Shown: piece by piece, positions 50,001 through 61,700 of the stretch
Layout: each line of letters opens with the position of its first letter
Numbering within the stretch: position 1 is the first letter of the stretch
From: Cardiocondyla obscurior
Lineage: Eukaryota; Arthropoda; Insecta; Hymenoptera; Formicidae
Assembly: GCF_019399895.1 (NCBI RefSeq)
Contig: NC_091864.1
Coordinates: 12,626,001-12,690,000, forward strand
Direction of reading: 5' to 3'
Length of the DNA: 64,000 nt
Translations under genes and position numbers: made by a program
The notes under the pieces: model-generated
The model's input: only the letters and a program-made list of their open reading frames with translations
Told to the model about the DNA's origin: nothing
Database searches by the model: none

Positions 50001-52815
50001 CGCTAGCTAAAAAGATCGAAAAAACTCGGAAGAGCAATGCCGCCCCTCGTGTGCTTTTTACATTGCGCGAATGGGTTGCGATCGGCGACGCGACTTGATC
50101 ATTACCACGGACGTATTATATATTATATTATAAAACTCGTGGATATCGTGTTTTCTCCCGCGCCTCGCCGCGATAAGCAATCGGTTGATGATCGGCGTAA
50201 CGGGCGATGATACGGATTCGCCAAAAAACGGCGGGAGATCGATTTTCCGGAATGTTATTAAAGTCGGAGGATGGCGCGTTTCTCGTGATTGTCGTTTTGC
50301 ACGGGCGAGCGAATAGGTTGACGTCGCGCACGAGACGACGACGACGACGCGGTTCCAACGAGCGGGGAAGATGCGAGAGGAAAGAGCGAGGAAGGAACGA
50401 GGGCCGCAGGCGAGTTGTATAATATGAACGCGCCGCGCCGGAGTTTCGGCAGGCTATAATCAATTCTGATTGCAGTCCAGCGGATCGCGCTGCGATCCAC
50501 TGGCCGATAGCCGAGAAAAAAGTCAGCGCATCCAACTACCGGGCTGCACGGTGGTATAGCCGAGGAAGCAAGGGCGGACGAAGGGACAGAGATAAAGTAA
50601 GAACGGGGAGAGGAGAACGCGGAGATGTGCGCGAAAGGGACACGGGGCCGGTGTCGAGGGAAGAGGAAGGGGCGAGAGGAAAGAATAAAGGGGGACGACC
50701 GAGAGGGACGGGGATACCAAAGGGATCGGTGGGTGGTTGGCGGAGAAAAAATACGGATAGAAACGGGTTTTCGGCGCGGGCTCGGGGGTGCGAATTAGTT
50801 TGCGTTGCAATCGCGGGAGCAAAGATTTTAAGGAGCTGGTTCGGGAAGCGGCGCAAAATCGCGGCAGTAAGAACGCAGCCGGAGATCATTCGTCGTAGTC
50901 GTTCGTGGCAGCGACCTTTTGATTCCGGAGCAAATATCGGTGGGACGTATATAGGACCGACGGGCTCGATGCGTTTTATTGACTGTCGCCGCATTCCTTG
51001 ACTTTCTCTGACCCCACAGGATTTATCTAACGTGCAGAAGCCCCGTGACGTAACGCTGCTGCGTGTAGAAACCGCGGATTATACGCGCTCTCGTACGCGC
51101 GGAGGATTCGCGAGAAAGGCGATATCACGCTCGAATTAAACGCCCTAGAGACTCGACGCGTAAGGGCACCGCAAGGGCAAAGACCTCTGCGCTAAACTAT
51201 GCACGCCTCTGGCCTCGGATTCGATCAGGACTAGTGGCGGGCCTCGTCCTGTTGAGGCACGAGATCCTTCAACTTCCGCGGTGAAGGTTCTTTTAGATGA
51301 AAGATGAAATAACGAACGCGCCGTATCGAGAAACCCGCGAAAACACCGACCGTCCGTCTCGCCGTTGCGGATAAATTTGGGGAAGACGCGCGCTGATAAG
51401 ATCATCGTCGACAAAAAAAAAAAAAAAAAAAAAAAGACGGTCCATCGGTGGCGGATATGTAATATATGAGTAACTCCAGCAACAACCTTGACTCGCCGCA
51501 AGCTATACTCGCGCGCTTCTTATAATCCCTTGTGTTCGCGCGCGTCCGGCCCCATTAGTAGTTGGCTGACCCATCATTCAATAACGCTCTCAATGTCTGT
51601 GCGACCGTGTCTCCGTGTCTTCGGACGCACACTTACGCGCGACGCGGCGATAATTAGACCGAATTTCCGCGCGAGAACGAACGCGGAAAGGAAAAATTTC
51701 AGCGGCCATGTCGAACTAGTTCGTTTCACTTCGCAAGCCGCGCCGTATATATTTATTACATTTTTACAACCTTTTTCTCCGATTTAAATATGTCGACACT
51801 TTGTACGGAACCTCACCGAGGATCTTCGTCTTCCGTCTCTCTATATGTGACAAGCGAAATTTTAATACAAACTTAGGTGCAGATAGCCGGGTGTAGATAA
51901 ATGTTAGTATATCTGGGTAGTATGTCGGTCTTGAGACATAGTTTATATACGTTCCGAATATACGAATCGATTGCTATGTCTGTGATTAAATAATTAGTAT
52001 CAGAATTACGAGATGCGATACTGACGTTATCGCAGAGACGCGTGTACCATGCGTGAATCCCGCAACAATAGGTCCTCTGTCGCGCTAAACGTCTAATAAC
52101 TTTTTTTTTTTTTCGCGAACAACTGCGCTTTACAATCTTACATTGAATTTTCCATCTCGACGTCAGCGTGAGTACATCCCGCGTCCGATTCGGAAACAGG
52201 CGAACGACCTGTCTAATTAATGAGCCGCATTGACCGCGGGACACTTGTCTTCTTGCCAAAAAAAAAAGAAAAAGGCGTGAAGCAGCACAGTAGCTTCTAA
52301 AGAATCAATGCAAATACCGCGGTCTTTTGTGGCAAACGATTCGGAACGGCCACTAACGCTCGGCTTGACAAGCAAACGCTGCTTCTTATTCATATCGATG
52401 CGAATCGGTGTCAAATGCTCCACCAGTTTTCGTTAAATTATCATTTCTGTGGCGCGACAACCGTTCCACCGGCATTCCTCGAGCGAACGGGCGAGGTGAA
52501 AAGATGATTTCTATGGACAAACGCGCGAGCCATCAACCGGAATATTCACCGGAACGAAAAATCTTGCGTGGAAAAAAAGAAAAAAAAAAAAAAAATTCGA
52601 AAAAAAAAGTTTATTATTAATTGATTGTCTTTGCGTAACGAAACACGTTGAGTGAATCATGCCGGGGCAATCACCTATCGATTACGCGGAAGATAGACGA
52701 GAATTATATACCAGAGTTAAAATCATAGCGATCCAAACACTGTACTTCTCGAGTGGCGTCGTATCGAGACGACGATATGTCAGTGTCATTCGCGCTGTCA
52801 CTACGTTACACACTA
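43636..52815. other. Noncoding region, no gene recognised
   Basis: CpG-rich with local AT-rich patches. A TGCG tetranucleotide repeat is at 43990-44024, a GGC triplet run at about 48391-48411, AAAT-type repeats near 48650-48670, and a G-rich/C-rich inverted patch at 49480-49508. Open frames such as 43619-44101 (minus) and 50536-50994 (minus) have low-complexity or improbable composition and overlap frames on the other strand. Confidence 0.45.
43990..44024. repeat. (TGCG)n microsatellite
   Basis: About eight tandem TGCG units, interrupted at the end by CATGCACG. Confidence 0.95.
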
Positions 52816-53101
52816 GGTGTCCAGAAATAAACCGTCCCGGACCCAATGGAACAAAGATTATATTTTCAAATAATCAGATTATTAAAGAATTAATTGTTTT
52901 CGCAAGGATTTCATATCTACGTTATATTTATCGTTATAAAAAAAAAATAAAAGCGTATATTTCGGAGAAAACGGCGTGATAAAATATTACAAAAAAAAAA
53001 AAAAAAATGGCACAGAAATTTGTCGATGATTTACTTCTCTCTATGCAAAAAGCAACTTAATTTAACTCTCTTTTGTATACCGCAGATTTCGGAACACCCT
53101 T
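52816..53101. mobile_element. Possible nonautonomous DNA transposon (MITE), 286 bp
   Basis: The left end starts GGTGTCCAGAAAT after a TA (52814-52815). The right end, read on the minus strand, contains GGTGTTCCGAAAT (11 of 13 identical) close to a TA at 53102-53103. Short imperfect terminal repeats at TA sites are typical of Tc1/mariner-type elements. The interior is AT-rich with long A-runs and carries no transposase. The right end has three extra bases before the TA, and repeat identity fades beyond 13 bases, so this may also be chance. Confidence 0.35.
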
Positions 53102-53103
53102 TA

Positions 53104-54473
53104 GAGGTTTTCCTCGTTACGATCGCGACGGCGTGATTATACGTTTTATAAATACAGAGCGACAGACGTTCCTACTAGTTGCTCCGACATCGAAAGCACG
53201 ACGGCAGGATAATTGATAGCGGAATGCTAATAACTCGTACGAGGCGGGCATTATAATAAGTTTTTTGCCGGGCGTGTGCCCCGCGTCTAGCGCATTCTCG
53301 CTCCCTTCGTGATGCACCGCGAGTGTTCTTTCCGGTACTTATTAGCACGTAATTTGCTTACTCCATCCTTGGCGTTGATACTAGCTATCGCGTCGATGCG
53401 ACACTTGTAAAAATGTTTATTCGTTCTTGCCGAACAAGTTTTTCACTTAATATATTTTTAAAAAATTTAATTGTATTTTTAATACATTATGTTATATTAT
53501 TATATATTTTATTATTTAATACATTATATTATATTTATAAATAAAATAACGATAATGCTTTTTACTTGCAACATTACAAAGATTAGAGTAAACATTTTTG
53601 CAAAATGTGGTTTATCGCCGCTAAGTGTTGACAAGCTCGACTGATTTGACATCGCGTCGGACTTCTCACGTAGAGACAATCAGACGAAAAATGTATCTTT
53701 ATATAAATACGCGGGTGTGAACGCAATCGAAAACGCAGACGCGAATTCAGCCGGACGTATATGTGTTTCACATTTTCCTCGGGCAGATTAGTAGTTACGA
53801 AATGAAAAAATCTTAATACAATTTGCTGGGATATTAAGCACACGAAGAGTGTAATTACAAGAACTGTTCTTACGCGTTACTTTCCTCCGAGCGATTATAC
53901 ATCGCGCCGTACGGGCATGGAGTGTTAATAATTACGGTAGACGATGGAGAGCGTGTGTGTGAAAGTCTCCGTGTGTATATTCGTATTAAGAAAGAACGAT
54001 ACCGCCGTACTTTGAAATAAAGGCGCTGATATTGTTTATCTCGTTTCGTTGAAATTGAATTCACACATGTAATCTATTTTTATTATTTTATTTTATTTTT
54101 TATTAAAAAAAATTTTTTTTTTCGTAAAATAATTAAAAAAATATTTTCTTGTAAAAGTATTTGAGATTGATATAATGCATTTGGTTTTGCAAATTATAAA
54201 CGTGAACTTACGGCCGCCAATCGGAATATTAACAGAGTACTCGTGTAGATTAAAAAATATCTAGTACTTTTCCAAGTATTTGCTGAAATGGGCAAATATG
54301 GGAGTACTTCCCCAACGAAGAAATATTGACTAGGCAAACAACCGAGGCTAAAACAAGCGACCTCTCCATTTACCGGTGCATCTAGATAGACTGGGTGACG
54401 GTAGATGCGACGGCATCAGGCTAGGCACCGTGGTAATATAGTTCATGTCGTTCTTTCCACGAAGACTACTTTC

Positions 54474-54475
<2 letters not shown>
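53104..54475. other. AT-rich noncoding stretch, no gene recognised
   Basis: Strongly AT-rich, especially 53440-53560 and 54070-54160, with ATTATATTA-type repeats. No open frame with plausible content. By position it is the 5' part of the intron that follows the exon at 54838-55133, or intergenic DNA. Confidence 0.5.

Positions 54476-54557
<82 letters not shown>
54476..54557. repeat. (CT)n microsatellite, about 41 units
   Basis: An uninterrupted CT run that reads GAGAGA on the minus strand, about 280 bases downstream of the splice donor of the exon at 54838-55133. The Arg-Glu or Leu-Ser repeat proteins predicted across it are artefacts of the repeat. Confidence 0.95.
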
Positions 54558-54564
<7 letters not shown>

Positions 54565-54837
54565 TCGCGCATAAATTTATATTGTACGATTCGAGAAGAT
54601 AAACTCGCGTATTTGATTATTAAAATAATTTTAATTACAAATAATTCATACATTTAAATATACGTTTAAATAAAGTCGAAACTCGATGCCGCAGGTTGTT
54701 TAAAGTATTCGATAAAACGCTTGCAAAAACGTCTTGTTTGTACAAGTTTTATTTTATTAATTCGTCGGAATTTTCGATGACGAAGAAACTAAGCGTTACG
54801 TCGACACGAGGCGAGGAGTCACGAGTCTCGTACTAAC

Positions 54838-55133
54838 CTGGTAGGGAAATAGGGAAACCCCTGATGAACGTGTAGGTCCATAGGCATCGCGGGGTGCGCG
54901 GGCCCGTGATGCGCCGCGGTCGGCACGTACTCGCCACCCGCTGACATGGGGGGCTGCATCATACCCGCGGCGGCGGCCGCGTGGTGACCCGCGAACATCG
55001 CCCCCCAATGGAAGCCGGGTGCGCCCGGCATCGCCGACGGATGTTCTAGTTCGAGGGCACGGTGACTTCCGCCGGCACCACCGACGATACCACCCCCGGC
55101 TGCGCCTCCGGCACTTCCGCCTCCGCGGTGCAT
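54838..55133 (-). CDS. Putative first coding exon of a Gly/Ala/His-rich protein, possibly a distal trh exon
   Basis: From an ATG at 55133-55131 a frame of 98 codons runs to a consensus donor CAG/GTTAGT (exon end 54838, phase 2). An in-frame TAG lies upstream. The peptide starts MHRGGG, has Gly/Ala runs, HHAAAAAGMM near residues 50-59, and ends in MDLHVHQGFPYFPT. Such Gly/Ala/His/Met-rich segments are typical of flexible N-termini of developmental transcription factors. No domain is present. No continuing exon is recognisable before the trh exon 53 kb downstream on the same strand. Splicing to the AG at 2059-2058 would join the frame in phase (Ser then ERGDTED before MLPYQ), but that AG lacks a pyrimidine tract. 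It is therefore either an alternative trh start or a separate unrecognised gene. Confidence 0.55.
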
Positions 55134-56330
55134 CCGCCACCCTTCCACCACGAATGTCGATGGTACTTCCGTCGTCTAAGTCAATTGTGCACTCTTTCTT
55201 TGCTCTTCCTTAGATACCCTGGCTCTTTCTCTCGCGTTCTCTCTCTCTCTCTCTCTCCCTCTCTCCCGTTTCGATAATTCACTCAAACGTTACCGCTCAC
55301 TTGCACACTGCGCGCGTGTCACTCGCGCCCTTAACCCACACCCGTGCCCGCACCGGCACTCGGGTCCGCCGGTACTAGGGCGCCGGTGGCCTCTTCCCGT
55401 CGACGGGAGCCTGCCGCGCGGGACGGCTTGACGATCCGCGAATTTTTCGAGCACCGCACCATCGACCGGTACCTTACTCGCGCGGTACGCGGCGCACCTG
55501 CGAACGCCGTGGACGCAAGGGCATCGTCGCGGCGTGGCGGTTGGCGACTCCGGGAGCGGCGGCGACGCGACGGAGAACGCGGCGACGACGGCGCGACGGC
55601 GGATGCGGACGCTGCGGGGGAGACAGGTGTCCGCGCCGTAGTGTATCCTCTGGTGAGCCGCAGCAGCCGGACGGACCCGAACAGTGGCGCAGCCTTTAGC
55701 TCGGCCATGAATGACGCGCCGTACTCCGAGTTACCTCGCGGAGGCGGAGCCTCGGCCTACTCTCGTCCGCGCCTCCATTCCCTCTCTGATCCTCCACTCT
55801 CTCCCCGATCTTCCTCCGCCCGCGACTTCACCCTCTCGCGGCCACGTGCGCGCGCGCGCCCGATTGCGAAGCATCCTCTCCCCGTTTACCTCCCTGGATG
55901 TCCCTCCGCGACCCTACCGAACTCGCATCGCGTTGGCATCACCGGGGATCTTTCCGCTGTCGCGCGTATCGCGATATCTCGGCTCGTTTGTCTTAATCCA
56001 CTCTTTACAATTAGGTAATCAGGTTTGCGATACTTCATACGAAAAGAACGATCGGGTGACGAGTCCGTCGGGGATGACGTCAGGGGGGGGGCACGCGTTC
56101 TTCGCTCGGACTTTACTCCTGCGCCGTTCGACGATAAGCTGGGAGCCCAGACTGAGCTTTCGCGGGAAGGAAATGATATCGGTGAAATTAATATGCGATT
56201 CTCCCACGCGATCTCTCGGACGGGAGAGAAACGCCCCGTTGACCACGCGCGGGGCGGACAAGCGCGTCGCGGATCGACGAGAGACCGTAGAGACGCAAGC
56301 TCGTTTTGGCGTAACACTTGTTGAGCCACT
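55134..56330 (-). promoter_or_regulatory. GC-rich leader / promoter region of the 55-kb exon
   Basis: This 1.2-kb block is very GC- and CpG-rich and has a CT/GA-rich stretch at 55227-55268. It contains long overlapping open frames on both strands, including an ATG-initiated frame of 125 codons on the minus strand (55331-55708) that would be an upstream ORF if the leader extends that far. These frames have Arg/Ser/Ala-rich compositional content and no domain, so I read the block as promoter plus 5' UTR rather than coding. Confidence 0.4.
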
Positions 56331-56894
56331 TCGCCCCCGCGGTCTTTGACTAAACGCGTCTTTTAGTGGACGTTTCATAAGCAAGGGTCTTCGAGAGCGG
56401 TCTTTACTTCTCATTTGTCGCGTTTCTGCTTGTCGGGTCGACTTGCCTGTCTTATCTTCACAGAAAGTTATTCCGCAGTATAATACATGTTAACATTTTT
56501 TTTTTCTTTCTCTTTCAAAAATGAAAAAAAAAACGATAATACTTAATTCGTAACATTTTTTTTTAAATGGCGATTTAATGATAAATATGCAAAATACATT
56601 CCATTTTTTAGCTCGATGTAGTCCCCCGTGGCGTTTTAATTATCGCCAAATTATCGCGCGACAACTGTTCTTTTTTCTTACCAGATAACGCTTAGACAAC
56701 TTCGGAGTTATTACTTCTAATCAGAAATTCGCCGCGCGAATGGCGAATAAAAGCGACGCTGTAGTAACGTACACATTAAATCAGCCGACGTTACGTCAGT
56801 CCCCCCTCGAGCTGTAACCGGTCTACTACCATAAAAAATTTAATCAAAATGCCCTCTTGGTAATTTACAGCTCGCCCAGCGGCTCAACCCTTGC

Positions 56895-56942
56895 CAGGCG
56901 AGGTGACTCTCCAACCGGTGGGTGGAGAGGCGACCTCGCCTG
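56895..56942. ncRNA. GC-rich perfect-stem hairpin, function unknown
   Basis: CAGGCGAGGT (56895-56904) pairs perfectly with ACCTCGCCTG (56933-56942). After a small internal loop CTCTCCA (56907-56913) pairs perfectly with TGGAGAG (56923-56929) around a nine-base loop. Seventeen mostly G-C pairs make a very stable structure in otherwise AT-rich DNA. It could be part of a structured RNA, a short inverted repeat or a recombination-prone site. It fits no RNA family I recognise and is short for a microRNA precursor. Confidence 0.35.
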
Positions 56943-57538
56943 CTTAAGTAAGCCAAGCTGAAGTAGGGGTTGTAAGACGATAGAGAGAAAACAACTGAAA
57001 GTAAGAAGGGACGAATAAACCCCGTAGGAGTCATAGAGCGGCAGTAAGACGCGGCCCATTTGCTCGTTCGAGGCTCCTTTCCGTAAAAAATAATTCAGTC
57101 CTCGCTCGTTTGCCGTCTGTCGCTTAGGGCTCGAAATGGCCAAGTTCAAGTTTTCCCGTTTGGATGAGTCTCAGACCGATGCCGCGAATTGTAATAAGGT
57201 GTAACAGTGGGAAAGAGCGAATCTGAAATATTTCTATTCCCTTTTTTTTTTATTTATTATTATTTTTTTTTCTTTTTTTTTTTCTTTTATCATATATGCA
57301 ATTCCGTTCATTTTATTTCAAATTATTTTTCGAATTACCGAGTCGTTATTCGAGTCGTTACGACATACGCGCAGCTTCGCGATTACGTTTCTTCCATTAT
57401 CCCTTATTTTCTATCTTCGTAATATTATTTCGGATGAGTCGTGGTAACCAAGGCCCGCCGTATTCGCGTGCGCGACATTCGTTCGCAGAAGAACGACGAT
57501 AATAATTTTACTTGCAACTCCAACTTATTGTTGTTGCC

Positions 57539-57596
57539 GGGAGAGAGAGAGAGAGAGGAAAAAAGATAGAGAGAGAAAGAGAGAGAGAGAAGAGGG
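57539..57596. repeat. GA-rich microsatellite
   Basis: An imperfect GA run, interrupted by AAAAAAGATA and AA, about 2.4 kb upstream of the 55-kb exon relative to its direction of reading. Confidence 0.9.
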
Positions 57597-58735
57597 CAGC
57601 GTCGTACCATTAAGTAGATTCTCTTAAGCAGAAAAATCGTTCCGCGCTGGCCTACCACACGTGGGTACAGGTGTGAGTCGTAATAACATAGTGGGTGTGC
57701 CCTTTAACCCCTTATATCCCTACCTTCGCGCCGACTTCACTAAGGCCGCCGCAAACGGACGTAGGAACACGGCAATCATCGTACCTCTGTATCAATTGCA
57801 GGCGCATTATTATTGCGGATATACTTGCCGGCGCGCCGTACCATTGAACTTTCGGCAATACACCGCGATCGCGAACGTCGTCATTGGCGACATATATTAT
57901 ATCATTCGAACGTTGCGAGACGTGCCGTATTATTGCATTTATTATTATCGTTATTATTAAGTATTATTATTATAAAAAAATTTTTTTTTTTTTTTGGACG
58001 ATAGGGAGTCATTTTCAGGACTAGGAATTGTTTTCGTACAGGAACGAAGAAGGTAGATAAAGAATAACGAAAGAACTTTTCTCTGAACAAAAATCCAGAA
58101 TTTATTTGAAATGTTTAAAATGTAGTATAATACTTGAGTGTATAATACTCCAAGTGGAAAAAAAAAAATATTGTTAGTAATATTCGGACGTTACTTTACA
58201 ACTGTATGGCGGCTCGGTTTGATATAGTAAGCACAAGGAAAGTCTGAAAGCCGGTGTACCGCGAGGTAATCACACGGTGAGTTGAGCAAACCAATTTGGC
58301 GATTGTATCGTGATGTATAATGTGTCTATATCGAAGTGAAAACGATTTGAATCTCGGTAATTGTAAAGTAACGCTATTTACGCGCCTCACTTTGATGTGA
58401 GGAATATTCGAAGGAAATAAAAAGTTTCCATTACAGAAGATAAAAAATTTCCGATTAGGGTTAAAAAAAAAAGAGGGGGGGGGGCATTACAGTTCGTCGG
58501 GAACTGCGACAGTCTTATTGTCACTGATAATAAAATCTCAGTTGAAATTATGGAGATATTAATCTTCAGAAGAAGAAATCAATAAGTAATATGACATAAC
58601 TCACGAAACGTGATTTAAAACGTAATTACCATATCATAAATTGCGCCCATCGCTTCCAATTGAGCATCAAACACGACATAGACGAATAATTAATGTAATT
58701 AAAGACTAAGCGTTTTTGATCTTTACGTATACCCT

Positions 58736-58766
<31 letters not shown>

Positions 58767-61700
58767 TTAGTTGGCTGATATTTTCCCCTGAAATGTCTCA
58801 CTCGTGTCTCAAGTAGAAGCGCTGTTACATATCTACTTCTAAGAATATTATCGCTAACGTAATTTTAGCGGCTTTCAAAACCATCGTTTCTTACAGATGC
58901 AATTCCTAACGCATGACGATTAACTCCATCATCTTCTTATCATTTTATTTAAGTAAATTTAATCATCGAGTCGATTCAACTCGATTTAATTTCGACTCGC
59001 TTAAAATAAATGTTTTAAAAATGCATTAACACTGCAAAGGGGCCAAACGATGGTTTTCAAATATACTGAATATCGTAATACTTTGTTCGCTTATCGAACT
59101 GAATATTAAAAAAATTTTTTTTTTTTTTTTTTTCTTATAGAGCATCGTAATACCATACGATTCCCTTTGATAATAATGAAAAACAAAATGCATGCACGTA
59201 TATCTAATAATCTATGCGATATAAAATGTCTATTCAGTAAAATGATAAGCGTGACACGATCGTTACAATATTACCAGGTATTCCTTCAACCGCGTGCATA
59301 GAATAGATATAAGTAGCGTTTTGATTTCTCAGGTACTTTATACACGTACATATTTCGTATAAGGCAGATTGAAAATCGTGTCGCACTTTCGCGATACGAA
59401 ATTATGCTTAACGTGCGTTACTTAAAATAGTTATTGTTGCAATGAAAGGCGTCGCTTTTCTTTACGTCTAGAAACCAATTTTTGATGATATTGTTTCATT
59501 TCTTTCAACAGCACGGGACAAAAAATGTTTACAGTAACGTTGTATTTTAAGTAACACTTCGTAAAAAAAAAAAGGTTCTCTTTGACATTATGTTATTTTA
59601 TAACACTACAGTCGTACGAACGTAATATGCGTAAGTCTCCATGTCGGATCGCCGTGATCGCCTAAAGTAAGCGCGAAGTCACGCTTGATTGTTGAGTTTC
59701 ATTATCGTTCTCGTTAAGTCAGAGATCTTCATTCATTGAACAATTTCATTGTGATATACAGCGATTGTCGCGTTATATTTTATCGAAAAGAATTCGATGC
59801 CATTGACGTCAGTCTGTCGAATGGCCGGCAATTAAATAATTGCCGTTCTCTTATACGATGGATTGTAAGTACGTATGTACTTCATCATTGGATAATTATC
59901 CAACAATCTCTCACTCGGTTCTCGTTTCCCGGTTGATGTTAAAATAACGAGCAGTAATTCTTTACGTAAATTACGTCTAAATAAAAGACGATCAAATCGT
60001 GATCTTAGGTCGATTAAAAAAAAAATAAAAAAAAAAAAAATTAACGGTTTTCTCGCTACCGAGCTCAATCAAAATTTCAATTAAATCAATCAGAGTTTGT
60101 AGATGAAAAATAGCGAAAGGCACGCTCCCGTCCCTGCGAGTTGCAGGAGTTATTTCTCCGATCGCTATCTCGGTATTTAATTACACTTTTGGATGGATAA
60201 TAAAATAAGAGCTTTGTTTAACACAGCTTCACTGCGACAGTGAGAAACTGTATTAAATTTTGGATAACATCCACGTCTGTAGTAGCAGAAAGTAGATAGT
60301 CAAGTTCATGGAAAGACTAACCGTATATCCGCTCTCAATTAAAACTATTCCTCACAGTTCTTTCACATGCGTCGATCGTAAAAAAAAAAAAAAGACAAAT
60401 AAGAACATTTAATTCGACGCATTCATCATATGACTTTTCTCCCATTCTCAATCTTTCTAAGGTTCGCCAGTTGAGACAGTCGCGATCATTTGCAATTTCT
60501 TTTATGCGACAAGATGCGAAAGTACTGTCTTCAATTATCTTATCAACTTCTACTTTCTTTTCCTCTTTAATACCTTCAAAGAAAGCACGGTGTACTTTAC
60601 AATAAAGCAGTATAAGGCATCTCTTTATCATTGTTTTTCTCTCGATGCGTCTGGTGCATCAAGTTTGAGAAATATCTTCGCCTCGCGCGAGTTTCTCGTC
60701 GAAGAGATATCGACGTTGAATAAAAGTACATTTCTATTCAGTGTAGCTTGTTTCTCTGTCGAGTCTAAGCGTTACTGGAAATACTTTGATTTTTCAATCG
60801 TAACGAAACTCCGTCTAATAAACATTTGCTACTCGTAGCACATAGTACTTACGTATTAAAAAAAAAAAGGAAACAAAAAAAACTGAGCTATCGACGACTG
60901 TACTATCACTCATGCAAGTCGACGAACTACAGTTCGCGATATAAAATAAAAATTCACAAAATTGTTGGTGTAAATTAATGGTAGGTTTAATACAGATGAT
61001 CTCAAAAAGAAAGATATATCTCGCTATTTGCTGATATTGCTATTTCTTTGCAGTCGATTTTCGGTAAAAATATTATTTACAAAGTCTCGACATTTTCCGT
61101 CGAGGCAGTATCGAACCACCATTAATTTACACAGCTATAATTATTTCTATCTACACGTAGATTGTGTTAACTACCCTCTATGTAGTCCGCAAAATGCCAG
61201 ATGGACTTACCGACGATAAATCGCCTCTCTTACGAGAAGCTTTTAAATCTGCGCAAGCAAGGATCGTGTTCGTTACGCTGGAGCGCTTACACAGTAAGCA
61301 TCGTGCAAGTTGTAAGCTTTCAATGATCAACCATAAGGCATTTCTCGTTACTCCGCATCGGCGCGCATGCGAATTCAGAACGACCGCTTTCGTTACGCAA
61401 ACCATCCATTCTCTTCATTATTATACATTGTCTCGAAAAAGGCGTTACAAAATAGATCTCGGCAAATTACAGCATCCACATATCACTCTATCAAAAGCTC
61501 GTTTACCTCTTTAAAAAAAAAATAAAAAAAAGAAAATTTGTCATAAAAATTATTTTTCCTTCTGGAAAAATAATTTTCGCCCATTGGTTCGCCATACTTC
61601 TCCCTCCTTTAATCAGCCGTTTCAAGTACAAAGTCTTCAAATATCAAAGACACATCCCGAGTAAATCGACAAATACATTTTTACAATTAAAAATTCTAAT

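Noticed and set aside
55344..56018. 224-codon plus-strand frame opposite the 55-kb leader
   Set aside because: It has a non-ATG start and Arg/Ser/Pro-rich content typical of the reverse strand of a GC-rich promoter.
56865..57149. 94-codon minus-strand frame with a hydrophobic stretch
   Set aside because: The frame begins at TTG, the first ATG is internal, and it runs through the GC hairpin at 56895-56942; no family recognised.
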